A stretch of DNA of 64,000 nt, from contig DAMBWF010000001.1 of NCBI GenBank assembly GCA_032052615.1, forward strand, positions 124,001 to 188,000, in the 5' to 3' direction. The notes below the pieces were generated by a model, which did no database searches, had not been told where the DNA came from, and saw only the letters and a program-made list of their open reading frames with translations. Origin of the DNA: Pseudomonas_T sp032052615 (GTDB lineage Bacteria > Pseudomonadota > Gammaproteobacteria > Pseudomonadales > Pseudomonadaceae). A program made the position numbers and the translations under genes. Below are positions 36,459 through 46,908 of the stretch, in pieces. Numbering within the stretch: the stretch's first letter is position 1; each line of letters opens with the position of its first letter.

Positions 36459-37319
36459 ATGAACCTCGCCGTGATCCAGATGGTCAGCCAGGATGACGTG
36501 GCCGCGAACCTGGCCAGCGCCGGCCGGCTGCTGGAGCGGGCCGCCGCCGAGGGCGCGCGCCTGGCCGTGCTGCCGGAGAACTTCGCCGCCATGGGCCGGC
36601 GCGACCTCGCCGATCTGGGCCGCGCCGAGGCACGGGGCGAGGGGCCGATCCTGCCGTGGTTGAAACGGCGTGCCCGCGACCTCAGGTTATGGATCGTGGC
36701 CGGCACCTTGCCCTTGCCGCCCGACGATCGGCCGGACGACCGCGCTCATGCCTGCTCACTGCTGATCGACGATCAGGGCGAGCGGGTAGCGCGCTACAAC
36801 AAGCTGCACCTGTTCGATGCCGATGTCGCCGATCCCCGTGGACGTTACCGGGAGTCGGACGACTATGCTTTTGGAAGCCGGGTAGTGGTGGCGGATACCC
36901 CCCTGGGGCGGCTGGGACTGACGGTCTGCTACGACCTGCGCTTCCCGGAGCTGTATACCGCCCTAAGGGAGGCGGGCGCCGACCTGATCAGCGCGCCGGC
37001 GGCCTTTACCGCCGTCACCGGCGCGGCCCACTGGCAGGTGCTGGTCCGGGCGCGGGCCATCGAGACCCAGTGCTACCTCCTGGCGGCCGGCCAGGGTGGC
37101 CAGCATCCCGGCGGTCGCGAGACCTTCGGTCATTCGGCGATCGTCGACCCCTGGGGCCGGGTACTCGCCGAGCAGGCCCAGGGCGAGGCCGTGCTGCTGG
37201 CAGCGGCGGATTCCGCCGCGCAAGCGGCGATCCGGCAGCGCATGCCGGTCGCCGGCCATCGAAGATTCACCGTATCGGCCGATCCCCGGCCGATGGACAC
37301 GAAACGGGACCCGGATTAA
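36459..37319 (+). CDS. Nitrilase-superfamily amidohydrolase (Nit/deaminated-glutathione amidase-like)
   Basis: A 286-residue carbon-nitrogen hydrolase whose relatives (Nit1, YbeM) repair deaminated glutathione by cleaving its amide. Seen: the catalytic triad Glu40 (VLPENF), Lys115 (YNKLHLFD) and Cys157 (VCYDLRFPE), plus the C-terminal [14 protein letters not shown] segment. No membrane or signal segment is present, so it is cytoplasmic. Its stop overlaps the tldD start by one base (TAATG), showing coupled translation. Substrate is inferred from the family. Confidence 0.9.
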   Translation: MNLAVIQMVSQDDVAANLASAGRLLERAAAEGARLAVLPENFAAMGRRDLADLGRAEARGEGPILPWLKRRARDLRLWIVAGTLPLPPDDRPDDRAHACSLLIDDQGERVARYNKLHLFDADVADPRGRYRESDDYAFGSRVVVADTPLGRLGLTVCYDLRFPELYTALREAGADLISAPAAFTAVTGAAHWQVLVRARAIETQCYLLAAGQGGQHPGGRETFGHSAIVDPWGRVLAEQAQGEAVLLAAADSAAQAAIRQRMPVAGHRRFTVSADPRPMDTKRDPD

Positions 37320-38776
37320 TGAGCGATCTGTTGTTAACCGTCGGCGAGCATCTGCTGGCCCCGGGCGAATTGAACATCGAGGCGTTGCCCGCGATCCTTG
37401 GCGAGCTCGCCGGGCCCGGCATCGACGCCGCCGACCTGTATTTCCAGAGCCAGATGTCCGAGACCTGGGTGCTGGAGGACGGCATCGTCAAGGACGGCAG
37501 CTTCAACCTCGACCAAGGGGTCGGCGTGCGCGCCCAGTCTGGCGAAAAAACCGGCTTCGCCTACAGCAACGCCATCACCGCCGAGGCCTTGAGCCAGGCC
37601 GCCCACGCCGCGCGCTCCATCGCTCGCAGCGGCCAGCACGGCACGGTGCGGGCCTTCGCCCGGCCGGCCTTCACCCCGCTGTATGCGCCCGACAACCCCC
37701 TGGACGTGCTGGAGCGGGCGGAAAAGGTCGAGCTGCTCAAGCGCATCGACGTCGCCACCCGCGCCCTCGACCCGCGCATCAAGCAGGTAACGGTCAGCCT
37801 GTCCGGCGTCTGGGAGCGCATCCTGGTGGCCGCCGTCGATGGCGGCCTGGGGGCCGACATCCGGCCGTTGGTGCGCTTCAACGTCAGCGTCATCGTCGAG
37901 CAGAACGGCCGCCGCGAACGTGGCGGCCAAGGCGGCGGCGCCCGCACCGATTATCGCTATTTCCTGGAGCGCGACGCCAACGGCGAGGAGCGCGCCATGG
38001 GGTATGCCCGCGAAGCCCTGCGCCAGGCCCTGGTGAATCTGGAGGCGGTCCCGGCGCCGGCTGGCACCCTGCCGGTGGTGATGGGCGCCGGCTGGTCCGG
38101 CGTGCTGCTCCACGAGGCGGTTGGCCATGGCCTGGAGGGCGACTTCAACCGCAAGGGCAGCTCCGCCTACAGCGGGCGGGTCGGCGACCGGGTGGCTTCC
38201 AGCCTGTGCACCATCGTCGACGATGGCACCCTGCCAGGGCGCCGGGGCTCCCTGAGCATGGACGACGAGGGCACGCCGACCCAGTGCACCACGCTGATCG
38301 AGAACGGCGTGCTCAAGGGCTACATGCAGGACAAGCTCAACGCGCGCCTGATGGGCGTGGCGCGGACCGGCAACGGCCGTCGCGAGTCCTACGCGCACTT
38401 GCCGATGCCGCGCATGACCAATACCTACATGCTGGCCGGGCAGAGCGAGCCGGAAGAAATCATCGCCTCGGTGAAGCGCGGCATCTATTGCGCCAATCTG
38501 GGCGGCGGCCAGGTGGACATCACCAGTGGCAAATTCGTCTTCTCCACCAACGAGGCCTACCTGATCGAGGACGGGCGGATCACCGCGCCGGTGAAGGGCG
38601 CCACGCTGATCGGCAACGGGCCCGAGGCCATGAGCCGAGTGTCCATGGTGGGCAACGACCTGGCGCTGGATAGCGGCGTGGGCACCTGCGGCAAGGATGG
38701 CCAGTCGGTGCCGGTGGGGGTCGGCCAGCCGACCCTGAAGATCGATGCCATCACCGTGGGCGGGACCGGCACCTGA
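37319..38776 (+). CDS. tldD: Metalloprotease TldD
   Basis: Zinc-dependent subunit of the TldD/TldE heterodimeric protease, 485 residues. The pair degrades unfolded peptides, trims microcin precursors and affects CcdA and gyrase-related phenotypes in E. coli. Seen: the metal-binding HExxxH motif at His265-Glu266-His270 ([13 protein letters not shown]), preceded by the VVMGAGWSG segment and followed by the conserved MDDEGTPTQ and YLIEDGRIT blocks. Its partner pmbA/tldE lies about 640 bases downstream, across the oppositely oriented darP. Confidence 0.96.
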   Translation: MSDLLLTVGEHLLAPGELNIEALPAILGELAGPGIDAADLYFQSQMSETWVLEDGIVKDGSFNLDQGVGVRAQSGEKTGFAYSNAITAEALSQAAHAARSIARSGQHGTVRAFARPAFTPLYAPDNPLDVLERAEKVELLKRIDVATRALDPRIKQVTVSLSGVWERILVAAVDGGLGADIRPLVRFNVSVIVEQNGRRERGGQGGGARTDYRYFLERDANGEERAMGYAREALRQALVNLEAVPAPAGTLPVVMGAGWSGVLLHEAVGHGLEGDFNRKGSSAYSGRVGDRVASSLCTIVDDGTLPGRRGSLSMDDEGTPTQCTTLIENGVLKGYMQDKLNARLMGVARTGNGRRESYAHLPMPRMTNTYMLAGQSEPEEIIASVKRGIYCANLGGGQVDITSGKFVFSTNEAYLIEDGRITAPVKGATLIGNGPEAMSRVSMVGNDLALDSGVGTCGKDGQSVPVGVGQPTLKIDAITVGGTGT

Positions 38777-38798
38777 GGGCCGGCGTCCGGCGAGGGCG

Positions 38799-39320
38799 TC
38801 AGCGCAGGCCGCGCTTGGCTTCGTCCAGTTCCCGCAGGTATTTGAAGAGCTTGCGGGCGGCGGTGGGCGGTTTTTCCTGGGCGGCCTCGTGCTGGGCCTG
38901 CCGGCTCAGTTGGCGCAGGTGCTGGCGGTCCGCCTCGGGGTATTCGCCGAAGAAGGCGTCCAAGGCTTGGTCGCTGCCTTCCAGCAGCCGGTCCCGCCAG
39001 CGTTCCAGGGCGTGAAAGCGTTCGTTGTACTGGCGGGTCGAGGCGTCCATCTGGTCGACCAAGGCCAGAATCGCCTCCACGTCCTGGTCCCGCATCAGCT
39101 TGCCGATGTATTGGATATGCCGCTTGCGGGCGATGTTGGCCTTGTGTTTCGGCGCGGCTTCCAAGGCGCTGCGCAGGGCGTCGCTCAGCGGCAGCCGGGC
39201 CAGCAGGTCAGGCTTGAGGGTCGTCAGGCGTTCGCCCAGTTCCTGCAGGGCGTGCAGCTCGCGCTTGACTTGAGATTTGCTCTTCTCGCCGGAGAAGTCG
39301 TCGTCGAGGTAATCAGACAT
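38799..39320 (-). CDS. darP: Ribosome-associated protein DarP (YjgA)
   Basis: A 173-residue DUF615 protein that binds late 50S ribosomal precursors and helps form the peptidyl-transferase centre. Seen: the charged N terminus [31 protein letters not shown], the segment [14 protein letters not shown] that is characteristic of the family, and a helical, basic C-terminal half ending [12 protein letters not shown]. It converges with tldD and diverges from pmbA. A TATCAT -10-like box lies on its strand at 39348-39353. Confidence 0.93.
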   Translation of the reverse strand: MSDYLDDDFSGEKSKSQVKRELHALQELGERLTTLKPDLLARLPLSDALRSALEAAPKHKANIARKRHIQYIGKLMRDQDVEAILALVDQMDASTRQYNERFHALERWRDRLLEGSDQALDAFFGEYPEADRQHLRQLSRQAQHEAAQEKPPTAARKLFKYLRELDEAKRGLR

Positions 39321-39414
39321 GGGGACGGTCCAAAGGAAAACGTCGCCATGATAGCAGCAGGTCGCGGAGCGCAGGGGCGAAGGCCCCGCCCCGCCACCGC
39401 AAACGGGAGTTCAC

Positions 39415-40761
39415 ATGAGTTCAGTCGAGACTATCGGGCCGCAGGCCCTGCCGGAACTGCAGGAGCAAGTCGATCGGATCATCGCCGAGGCGATGCGGCA
39501 GGGCGCCAGCGCCTGCGAAGTGGCGGTTTCCCTGGAGCAGGGGTTGTCCACCACGGTGCGCCAGCGGGAAGTGGAAACCGTGGAATTCAACCGCGATCAG
39601 GGGTTCGGCATCACCCTTTATCTGGGGCAGCGCAAGGGCTCGGCGAGCACCTCGGCCTCCGGCGATGCGGCGATCCGCGAAACGGTGGCCGCCGCCTTGG
39701 CCATCGCCCAGCACGCCTCCGAGGATGACTGCGCCGGTCTCGCCGACGCCGCGCTGATGGCTCGCGGAGACTTGCCGGAGCTGGACCTTTATCACCATTG
39801 GGCCATCGAACCGGAACGAGCCATCGAACTGGCCTTGGCCTGCGAGGCGTCCGCCTTCGACACGGACACCCGGCTGAAGGCCGACGGCACCAGCCTGAGT
39901 ACCCACCAGGGTTGTCGCGTCTACGGCAACAGCCATGGCTTCCTCGGAGGCTATGCGAGCACCCGCCACAGCCTGAGTTGCGTGATGATCGCCGAGCAGA
40001 ACGGGCAGATGCAGCGCGACTACTGGTACGACATCAACCGGGTGGGCGATGCCCTGGCGGACCCGGCCAGCGTCGGCCGCCGCGCCGCCGAGCGCGCCGT
40101 CAGCCGGCTGGGTGCCCGGCCGGTGCCGACCTGCGAGGTCCCCGTGCTGTTTTCCGCCGAGCTGGCGACCGGGTTGATCGGCCACTTCTTGTCGGCCATC
40201 TCAGGGGGAAGCCTATACCGCAAGACTTCGTTCCTCGAAGGGGCGCTCGGCCAACGGCTCTTCCCCGATTGGCTGACCCTCGACGAGCGGCCTCATATCC
40301 CCCGGGCCATCGGCAGCGCGGCCTTCGACGCGGACGGCCTGGCCACCTACGCCAAGCCGTTCGTCAAGGATGGCGAATTGGTATCCTACATCCTCGGGAC
40401 CTATTCCGGACGGAAGCTGGGCATGCCCAGCACCGCCAACTCCGGCGGCGTGCACAACCTCTATGCCAGTCATGGGGACGAGGACCAGACGGCACTGATC
40501 AAGCGCATGGGGCGCGGCTTGCTGGTGACCGAGCTGATGGGGCATGGCCTCAACTTGGTGACCGGGGATTATTCCCGTGGCGCCGGGGGCTACTGGGTGG
40601 AAAACGGCGAGATCCAGTTTCCGGTGCAGGAAGTGACCATCGCCGGCAACCTGCGGGACATGTTCCGCCAGATCGTCGCCATCGGGAATGATGTGGAGTG
40701 GCGCAGCAACATCCACACCGGCTCGATCCTGGTCGAGCGCATGACCGTAGCGGGACGCTGA
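39415..40761 (+). CDS. pmbA: Metalloprotease-associated protein PmbA/TldE
   Basis: Non-metal-binding partner of TldD, 448 residues. Seen: homology to the TldD fold without HExxxH, the N-terminal SLEQGLSTTVRQREVETVEFNRDQGFGIT block, and the C-terminal YILGTYSGRKLGMPSTANSGG and GLNLVTGDYSRGAGGYWVENGE segments typical of PmbA. GGGAG lies 5 bases before the ATG. The TldD/TldE complex cleaves flexible peptides inside a closed chamber. Confidence 0.96.
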   Translation: MSSVETIGPQALPELQEQVDRIIAEAMRQGASACEVAVSLEQGLSTTVRQREVETVEFNRDQGFGITLYLGQRKGSASTSASGDAAIRETVAAALAIAQHASEDDCAGLADAALMARGDLPELDLYHHWAIEPERAIELALACEASAFDTDTRLKADGTSLSTHQGCRVYGNSHGFLGGYASTRHSLSCVMIAEQNGQMQRDYWYDINRVGDALADPASVGRRAAERAVSRLGARPVPTCEVPVLFSAELATGLIGHFLSAISGGSLYRKTSFLEGALGQRLFPDWLTLDERPHIPRAIGSAAFDADGLATYAKPFVKDGELVSYILGTYSGRKLGMPSTANSGGVHNLYASHGDEDQTALIKRMGRGLLVTELMGHGLNLVTGDYSRGAGGYWVENGEIQFPVQEVTIAGNLRDMFRQIVAIGNDVEWRSNIHTGSILVERMTVAGR

Positions 40762-41062
40762 CCGCCTCGCGCCAGGGTTCCTGGCGCAACCTCTCCTCGA
40801 TCCCAGGCTGGCGCGGTTGGCCGTTGCCACGCCAGGCTCTTGGGTGTGGATGCGAACGCCGCGCTGTTGCGTGCGCAAGCGACGCGGCCGACGCGATGCG
40901 GCCTCGGATAGCCCGAACCCCCGGCGTGGCGGCACGCGGATAGCGCCGACGCGCTTGGACCCGTCAGACACATGGATACAGAGTGGGCAAATGCACCACT
41001 CGACACCGTCGGTCTTCGCTTAATGTCTGAACCCCGGCAAGACGGCCGCTGTCAGGATTTCC
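40762..41062. other. pmbA / ZIP-transporter intergenic region
   Basis: 301 bases without a supported gene. Just after pmbA lies a hairpin (GCGCCAGG at 40769-40776, CCTGGCGC at 40780-40787) without a T-run, possibly the transcript end. I see no Fur- or Zur-like box before the ZIP gene. In PAO1 I recall the fagA-fumC-orfX-sodM operon occupying this slot. Confidence 0.55.
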
Positions 41063-41959
41063 ATGAATACATCCGTTTTCAATCTGTCTGGACAACGCGC
41101 CGGTCGCTACGCGATGGGCTTGTGTATCGTCCTCTCCGTACTCGCCTGGCTCATGATGCAAAACCGGAACGCGGTCCTGCCCATGATGGAGCCACCGCTC
41201 TGGCATGCCCTGCGAGGCGGCGTGCTATGCGCCTTGGGCACGGCGCTCGGCGCGGTACCGGTCCTGTTCCTGCGCAATGTCTCGGCGCGGCTGAGCGACA
41301 CCCTGCTGGGCTTCGGGGGCGGGGTGATGCTCGCCGCCACGGTGTTTTCCCTGCTGATTCCTGCCCTGGATGCGGCGCGCGACCAAGGGTATTCCGCCTG
41401 GAGCGCCGGGTTCCTGGCCAGCGTGGGCCTGCTGCTCGGCGCAGGGGCGCTGGTGGGGCTTGGCCGGATACTCCCCCAGAAGCCCTTGGTGGTCGGGGAG
41501 GGCGAGGATCGCCAGACCCTGGCGCCGCGTATCCTGTTGTTCATCGTCGCGATCGTTCTGCACAACATTCCCGAGGGGATGGCCGTGGGCGTATCCGCCG
41601 GCGCCGAACTGGCGGGTTCCGACAGCTTGGCCTTGGGCATCGCCCTTCAGGACCTGCCGGAGGGCCTGATCATTTCCCTGGTGTTGGCGGGCGCGGGCAT
41701 GCCGCGTGGCAGAGCATTGCTGGTGGGCGCGGCTTCGGGTTTGGTGGAGCCGTTGGCGGCGGTGGCGTGCGCCTGGGTGGTCAGCTTTTCCTCGATGCTG
41801 TTGCCCTGGGGGCTGTCCCTGGCGGCGGGTGCCATGTTGCTCGCGGTGACCCACGAGTTGATCCCCGAATCCCACGCAAAAGGGCATACCACCGAGGCCA
41901 GCCTGGGACTGGCAGTGGGGTTCTGCCTGATGATGGTGATGGATACGGCCTTGGGCTGA
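41063..41959 (+). CDS. ZIP-family divalent metal transporter
   Basis: A 298-residue inner-membrane transporter of the ZIP/GufA type, moving zinc or other divalent cations into the cytoplasm. Seen: about eight hydrophobic helices; metal-binding residues in helix IV (VLHNIPEGMAVGV) and helix V (ALQDLPEGLIISL), and THELIPESH near the C-terminal end. The GufA-like length and N-terminal extension fit the PAO1 protein PA4467 as I recall it. ZIP proteins vary in metal choice, so zinc is likely but not proven. Confidence 0.9.
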   Translation: MNTSVFNLSGQRAGRYAMGLCIVLSVLAWLMMQNRNAVLPMMEPPLWHALRGGVLCALGTALGAVPVLFLRNVSARLSDTLLGFGGGVMLAATVFSLLIPALDAARDQGYSAWSAGFLASVGLLLGAGALVGLGRILPQKPLVVGEGEDRQTLAPRILLFIVAIVLHNIPEGMAVGVSAGAELAGSDSLALGIALQDLPEGLIISLVLAGAGMPRGRALLVGAASGLVEPLAAVACAWVVSFSSMLLPWGLSLAAGAMLLAVTHELIPESHAKGHTTEASLGLAVGFCLMMVMDTALG

Positions 41960-41986
41960 GGCAGGGGCCCGCCTTGAATCGCTGGG

Positions 41987-42259
41987 CTATTCGCCTTCGT
42001 CGAAGCGGTTGGCGACCAGTTCCACCAAGGCCGCCAGCGCGTCCTCGTCCTGTTCCCCCTCGGTGCGCAAGTGCAGCGTTGTGCCTTTTCCGGCCGCTAG
42101 CATCATGACTGCCATAATGCTTTTCCCATCCACCAGCGAATCGGTGGATCGCCCGACCCGGACTTGGCAGGGATAGCGACCGGCGACGCCCACGAATTTG
42201 GCGGCGGCGCGGGCATGCAGGCCGAGTTTGTTGATGATCATGAGTTCGCAGGCGGGCAT
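41987..42259 (-). CDS. ptsO: Nitrogen-PTS phosphocarrier NPr (HPr-like)
   Basis: A 90-residue HPr-fold carrier of the regulatory nitrogen PTS; it takes phosphate from EI-Ntr and passes it to PtsN. Seen: the active-site His15 in KLGLHARAAAKF and the regulatory-serine region with Ser47 (DGKSIMAVMML). It is the last gene of the minus-strand rpoN operon, 17 bases after rapZ. No sugar-PTS permease is encoded nearby, consistent with a purely regulatory role. Confidence 0.95.
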   Translation of the reverse strand: MPACELMIINKLGLHARAAAKFVGVAGRYPCQVRVGRSTDSLVDGKSIMAVMMLAAGKGTTLHLRTEGEQDEDALAALVELVANRFDEGE

Positions 42260-42276
42260 CGCGGCTTCATTTCCTT

Positions 42277-43134
42277 CTAGACGAGGTCGCGGTGGCGGAC
42301 CTGAACGTTCTTCAAATGAGGTTTCAAGGCTTCGCCCAGGCGTTCGGCCAAGTAGACCGAGCGGTGGTGACCGCCGGTGCAGCCGATGGCGATCGTCACG
42401 TAGGCGCGGTTGCTGGCGGAGAAGCGGGGCAGCCATTTGTTCAGGTAGCCGAGAATGTCCTGGTACATCTCTTCCACTTCCGGCTGCGCCGCCAGGTAGG
42501 CGATCACCGGCTCGGTACGGCCGGAAAAGTCCCGTAGCTCGGGTTTCCAATAGGGGTTGGGCAGGCAGCGCACATCGAACACCGTATCGGCGTCCACCGG
42601 GATGCCGCGCTTGAAGCCGAACGACTGGATCAGGAACGCGGTGCCGGGCGCGGGTTTTTCCAACAGGCGCTGCTTGAGGGTATCGCGCAACTGGTGGAGG
42701 TTCAGGCGGGCGGTATCGATCTTCAGGTCGGCCAGATCGGCGATGCCATCCAGTAAGGCGGCTTCGTCCCGGATCGCTTCGGCCAGGGAGCGATGTTCGT
42801 CGGTGAGGGGGTGGCGCCGACGGGTTTCAGAAAACCGCTTGAGCAGCGTCTCGTCGTCGGCGTCGAGGTAAAGCACGTCGCACTGGATGTGGCGGTTGCG
42901 CACCTCGGCCAGCAATTGCGGGAAACGTTCCAGGTGGCTGGGCAGGTTGCGCGCATCGATGGAAACGGCGACCTGGGGCTGCATCAGCTCGGTATGCAGC
43001 AGGGCGCGCTCGGCCAGCTCGGGCAGCAGCCCGGCCGGAAGGTTGTCGATGCAATAAAAACCGTTGTCCTCCAGCACATCGAGGGCGGTGCTCTTCCCCG
43101 AGCCGGAGCGTCCGCTGACGATGATGAGGCGCAT
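42277..43134 (-). CDS. rapZ: RNase adapter / nucleotide-binding protein RapZ
   Basis: P-loop protein that in enterobacteria binds the GlmZ/GlmY RNAs and glucosamine-6-phosphate to tune amino-sugar synthesis through RNase E, 285 residues. Seen: Walker [10 protein letters not shown] at the N terminus, the conserved central [25 protein letters not shown], and the C-terminal [15 protein letters not shown] motif. It sits between ptsN and ptsO, as in most gammaproteobacteria. Pseudomonads lack recognisable GlmYZ in my memory, so the exact regulatory output here may differ. Confidence 0.95.
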   Translation of the reverse strand: MRLIIVSGRSGSGKSTALDVLEDNGFYCIDNLPAGLLPELAERALLHTELMQPQVAVSIDARNLPSHLERFPQLLAEVRNRHIQCDVLYLDADDETLLKRFSETRRRHPLTDEHRSLAEAIRDEAALLDGIADLADLKIDTARLNLHQLRDTLKQRLLEKPAPGTAFLIQSFGFKRGIPVDADTVFDVRCLPNPYWKPELRDFSGRTEPVIAYLAAQPEVEEMYQDILGYLNKWLPRFSASNRAYVTIAIGCTGGHHRSVYLAERLGEALKPHLKNVQVRHRDLV

Positions 43135-43135
43135 G

Positions 43136-43600
43136 CTAGCGTCCGTTCTGGGCGTCCACGACGACCCCATACAGCGCATCGTTGTCCGGCGCCCGGCGCA
43201 GGCGCTCGCGGATATCGTCCCGGTCCAGCATGCTGGCGATCTGGCGAAGCAGTTCGAGATGCTCGTCGGTGGCTGCTTGCGGGACCAGGAGCACGAACAG
43301 CAGGTCCACCGGCGCGCCATCGATGGCGTCGAAATCCACCGGGGCCTCCAGGCGCAGCACCGCGCTGATGGGCGAGGCGCATCCGGCTAGGCGGCAGTGG
43401 GGAATGGCGATGCCGTTGCCGAAGCCGGTGGAGCCGAGCTTCTCGCGGGCGATGAGGTTTTCGAAGAGGGTCTGGCCGTCGAGGTCGGGCAGCTCGCGAG
43501 CGATCAGCTGGGCGACTTGTTCGAGGACGCGCTTCTTGCTGCCGCCCGGCACGTTCACCAGGGAACGGCCGGGGGTCAGGATGTGCTCGAGTCGGATCAT
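43136..43600 (-). CDS. ptsN: Nitrogen-PTS EIIA protein PtsN
   Basis: Terminal phospho-acceptor of the nitrogen PTS, 154 residues; in its unphosphorylated or phosphorylated form it controls potassium uptake, carbon/nitrogen balance and polymer storage. Seen: phospho-acceptor His68 in the EIIA-fructose-type motif [12 protein letters not shown] and the conserved C-terminal [22 protein letters not shown] segment ([23 protein letters not shown]). The stop lies one base before the rapZ start and it follows hpf by 13 bases. Confidence 0.95.
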   Translation of the reverse strand: MIRLEHILTPGRSLVNVPGGSKKRVLEQVAQLIARELPDLDGQTLFENLIAREKLGSTGFGNGIAIPHCRLAGCASPISAVLRLEAPVDFDAIDGAPVDLLFVLLVPQAATDEHLELLRQIASMLDRDDIRERLRRAPDNDALYGVVVDAQNGR

Positions 43601-43613
43601 AGAAGGGTTGGGC

Positions 43614-43922
43614 TCAGCGGGTCGCGGCGCCCTGCTGGTGGTTGAGCTGCTTCTCTTTATGCTTGATCAATTGCCGGTCGAGTTTGTCGGTGAGCAGGTC
43701 GATGGCCGCGTACATATCCTCGTGTTCGGCATTGGCGACGACCTCGCCCCCGGCCACATGCAGGGTGGCTTCGATTTTCTGTTTGAGTTTCTCGACCTGC
43801 ATGATCACCTGAACGTTGGTGATCCGGTCGAAATGGCGCTCCAGTCGGCCGAGTTTCTCGACGACATAGTCGCGTAGGGCGTCGGTCACATCCAGTTGGT
43901 GTCCACTGATGTTGACTTGCAT
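43614..43922 (-). CDS. hpf: Ribosome hibernation promoting factor
   Basis: Short-form HPF, 102 residues, which binds the 30S decoding region and promotes 70S dimerisation into 100S particles in stationary or stressed cells. Seen: the start MQVNISGHQLDVTDALRDYV and the beta-alpha-beta-alpha pattern with KLKQKIEATLHVAGGEVVANAEHEDMYAAID. GGAG lies 8-9 bases before the ATG. It is directly downstream of rpoN in the operon. Confidence 0.95.
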   Translation of the reverse strand: MQVNISGHQLDVTDALRDYVVEKLGRLERHFDRITNVQVIMQVEKLKQKIEATLHVAGGEVVANAEHEDMYAAIDLLTDKLDRQLIKHKEKQLNHQQGAATR

Positions 43923-43990
43923 ACCGCTTTCTCCTTGTTGCCCGTGTAAGAGAGACAGGCTGGGCGACCTGTCACCGGAACACTGGTGCA

Positions 43991-45487
43991 TTACATCAGC
44001 CGCTTGCGTTCGCTGGAGGGCGCTATTCCCAGGGATTCCCGGTATTTGGCGACCGTGCGACGGGCTACTTGAATGCCTTGTGCTTCCAGTAAACCAGCGA
44101 TCTTGCTGTCGCTCAACGGCTTTTTCGGGTTTTCGGCGGCCACCAGTTTCTTGAGGATGGCGCGAATCGCGGTGGACGAGCATTCCCCGCCTTCCGCCGT
44201 GCTGACGTGGCTGGAGAAGAAGTATTTCAGCTCGTAAATGCCCCGGGGCGTGTGCATGTATTTCTGGGTCGTCACGCGGGAAATGGTGGACTCGTGCATG
44301 CCCACGGCCTCGGCGATGTCATGCAGCACCAGGGGCTTCATCGCTTCGTCGCCGTACTCGAGGAAGCCGCGCTGATGCTCGACGATCTGGGTCGCCACCT
44401 TCATTAGTGTCTCGTTGCGGCTCTGCAGGCTCTTGATGAACCAGCGGGCTTCCTGCAACTGGTTGCGCATGAAGGTGTTGTCGGCGCTGGAGTCGGCGCG
44501 CTTGACGAAGCCCGCGTAGTGGGGGTTGACCCGCAGGCGCGGCATGGACTCCTGGTTCAGTTCCACCAGCCAGCGGTCGTTGTGCTTGCGTACGATGACG
44601 TCGGGAACCACGTACTCCGGCTCGCTGGATTCGATCTGCGAGCCCGGGCGCGGGTTGAGGCTCTGGATCAGCTCGATGACCTGACGCAGTTCGTCTTCCT
44701 TGAGGCGCAGGCGACGGATCAGTTGCCCGTAGTCGCGGCTGCCGAGCACGTCCAGGTGATCGCTCACCAGCTTTTGCGCTTCGCCCAGCCACGGGGTGGA
44801 GGCTGGCAATTGACGCAGTTGCAGGAGAAGGCACTCGCGCAGGTCCCGGGCCGCCACGCCGGCCGGCTCGAACTGTTGGATGCGGTGCAACACCGCCTCC
44901 ACTTCGTCCAGCTCGATGTCCAGCTCCGGGTCGAAGCCGTCGAGGAGTTCTTCCAGGGATTCTTCCAGGTAGCCCTGGTTGTTGATGCAGTCGATCAGGG
45001 TGACCGCGATCAGCCGGTCGGTATCGGACATGGGCGCCAGGTTGAGCTGCCACAGCAGGTGGCTTTGCAGGCTCTCGCCGGCGGAGGTGCGGGTGGTGAA
45101 ATCCCACTCATCGTCGTCATTGCTGGGCAGGCTGCTGGCGCTGGTCTGGTAGACGTCTTCCCAGGCGGTGTCCACCGGCAGTTCGCTAGGGATGCGGTCG
45201 TGCCACTCCCCGTCCTCCAGGGACTCGCTGCTCGCGGTGCTTTCCGAGAAGGTTTCCTGGGTCGGGGTATTGGGCGCCGTTGCCTGTTCTTCGCCGTCCG
45301 CCATGGGGTCGGAGACGTCGAAGTCGTCGCCTTCTTCCTGACGCTCGAGCATGGGGTTGGATTCAAGGGCTTCCTGGATTTCCTGTTGCAAATCCAGAGT
45401 CGACAATTGGAGGAGACGGATGGCCTGCTGCAGCTGCGGGGTCATGGTCAGCTGCTGGCCCATCTTGAGGACTAGCGATGGTTTCAT
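43991..45487 (-). CDS. rpoN: RNA polymerase sigma-54 factor
   Basis: Sigma-54, 498 residues, needed for enhancer-dependent transcription of nitrogen, flagellar and other genes. Seen: the Gln/Leu-rich region I ([17 protein letters not shown] [20 protein letters not shown]), an acidic region II at about residues 50-120, the core-binding domain, the helix-turn-helix part ([20 protein letters not shown]) and the RpoN box [10 protein letters not shown] near the C terminus. It lies 144 bases after lptB, a gap that contains a small GGCGCC hairpin at 45541-45555. Confidence 0.97.
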   Translation of the reverse strand: MKPSLVLKMGQQLTMTPQLQQAIRLLQLSTLDLQQEIQEALESNPMLERQEEGDDFDVSDPMADGEEQATAPNTPTQETFSESTASSESLEDGEWHDRIPSELPVDTAWEDVYQTSASSLPSNDDDEWDFTTRTSAGESLQSHLLWQLNLAPMSDTDRLIAVTLIDCINNQGYLEESLEELLDGFDPELDIELDEVEAVLHRIQQFEPAGVAARDLRECLLLQLRQLPASTPWLGEAQKLVSDHLDVLGSRDYGQLIRRLRLKEDELRQVIELIQSLNPRPGSQIESSEPEYVVPDVIVRKHNDRWLVELNQESMPRLRVNPHYAGFVKRADSSADNTFMRNQLQEARWFIKSLQSRNETLMKVATQIVEHQRGFLEYGDEAMKPLVLHDIAEAVGMHESTISRVTTQKYMHTPRGIYELKYFFSSHVSTAEGGECSSTAIRAILKKLVAAENPKKPLSDSKIAGLLEAQGIQVARRTVAKYRESLGIAPSSERKRLM

Positions 45488-45631
45488 GGCAGAGGGCTAT
45501 GCACCTTGATTGCCGGCGCCGACGCGCCATTCCACAACAGGGCGCCTGAGGCGCCGCCAGGAAGCAAATTACATGCCCGGAATTTGGCCTATTTTTCCGG
45601 GCGGCGCAACCTCTTGACAGAAGCGGATTTA

Positions 45632-46357
45632 TTAGAGGCGGAACTCGTGTCCCAAGTAGACTTCCTTCACCAATTGATTGGCGAGAATCGCCTCGGAGTC
45701 GCCCTCGGCGATCAGCTTGCCGTCGCTGACGATGTAGGCCGTTTCGCAGATATCCAGGGTTTCGCGGACGTTGTGATCGGTGATCAGCACGCCGATGCCC
45801 TTTTCCTTGAGGTGATGGATGATCTGTTTGATATCGCCAACGGAAATCGGGTCGACCCCGGCGAAGGGTTCGTCCAGCAGGATGAACTTGGGCGAGGTGG
45901 CCAGGGCCCGGGCGATCTCGACGCGACGGCGCTCGCCGCCGGATAGGCTCATGCCCAGGTTGTCGCGGATATGGCTGATGTGGAATTCCTGCAGCAGGCT
46001 TTCCAGCTCCTTGTTGCGCCCGGCGCGATCCAGGTCCTTGCGGGTCTCGAGGATCGCCATGATGTTGTCGGCGACGCTGAGCTTGCGAAAGATCGAGGCT
46101 TCCTGGGGCAGGTAGCCAATGCCGGCGCGGGCGCGGCCATGCATGGGCTGGTAGCTGACATCGAGGTCGTCGATCAGGACCCGGCCCTGGTCGGCCCTGA
46201 CCAGGCCGACGATCATGTAGAAGCAGGTGGTCTTGCCCGCGCCGTTGGGGCCGAGCAAGCCGACGATCTGGCCGCTTTCGATGGATAGGCTGACATCGCG
46301 GACGACCTGTCGGCCTTTGTAGCTCTTCGCCAGGTGCTGGGCTTTGAGAGTCGCCAT
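45632..46357 (-). CDS. lptB: LPS export ATPase LptB
   Basis: ABC ATPase that, with LptF and LptG, extracts LPS from the inner membrane, 241 residues. Seen: Walker [11 protein letters not shown]-loop [12 protein letters not shown] (the LptB-type site that meets the coupling helices), signature LSGGERRR, Walker [13 protein letters not shown] and H-loop LITDHNVRE. Its start overlaps the lptA stop by one base. LptFG are not in the window. Confidence 0.97.
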   Translation of the reverse strand: MATLKAQHLAKSYKGRQVVRDVSLSIESGQIVGLLGPNGAGKTTCFYMIVGLVRADQGRVLIDDLDVSYQPMHGRARAGIGYLPQEASIFRKLSVADNIMAILETRKDLDRAGRNKELESLLQEFHISHIRDNLGMSLSGGERRRVEIARALATSPKFILLDEPFAGVDPISVGDIKQIIHHLKEKGIGVLITDHNVRETLDICETAYIVSDGKLIAEGDSEAILANQLVKEVYLGHEFRL

Positions 46358-46908
46358 TACTGTGCCGCGCCCTGTTTTTTCTTCGGCTGGATCACCATGT
46401 CGATGCGCGGGCGGGGCGTGGTCACGTTGGAGCCCTTGGCGCGGCCGGCGTTGACGATCTGGCGCTTGGTGTCGTAGACGATCTTCTCGCCTTCGAAGGT
46501 GTTGCCTTCCTGGATCACCTTGGCCTGGTCGATCAGGATGATGCGGTCGTTGCTGGCGAAGTACTGGATGGTCAGGCCATAGGCCTTGACGATGTCCTTG
46601 TCCGGGGCTGGCCGCTGCTCGTAGTAGGCGGGCTTGCCCTGGGAGGTGAAGGTCTCGATGTCGCCGTTGGCGTTGCGGGTGAGGGTGACGGTGTTGCCGG
46701 TGATCTTCATGCTGCCCTGGGTGATCACCACGCCGCCGTGATAGACCGCCACCCCTTGCTTGTCGTCGAGCTCGGCGCTGTCCGCCTGGATGCGGATCGG
46801 CTGGTCTCGATCGGTGGGCAGGGCCCAGGCGGCGCCGCTGCCGAACGCGGAGCCCAGGCTGAACAACAGGGACAGGGTCCGGAGGGAAGAAAAGTTAACG
46901 AACCTCAT
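46357..46908 (-). CDS. lptA: Periplasmic LPS transport protein LptA (LptH)
   Basis: Beta-jellyroll protein that bridges the periplasm and carries LPS from LptC to LptD, 183 residues. Seen: a signal peptide ending SGAAWA, then the family opening [40 protein letters not shown], and a basic C-terminal tail. It overlaps lptC by 14 bases and lptB by one base, so the three are translationally coupled. The P. aeruginosa orthologue is often called LptH. Confidence 0.95.
   Translation of the reverse strand: MRFVNFSSLRTLSLLFSLGSAFGSGAAWALPTDRDQPIRIQADSAELDDKQGVAVYHGGVVITQGSMKITGNTVTLTRNANGDIETFTSQGKPAYYEQRPAPDKDIVKAYGLTIQYFASNDRIILIDQAKVIQEGNTFEGEKIVYDTKRQIVNAGRAKGSNVTTPRPRIDMVIQPKKKQGAAQ

Noticed and set aside
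40817..41023. Small ORFs before the ZIP gene
   Set aside because: No ribosome site or domain; likely chance frames in GC-rich DNA.
41000..41062. Fur or Zur box before the ZIP transporter gene
   Set aside because: No sequence near the GATAATGATAATCATTATC-type or AT-rich Zur palindrome was found by eye.
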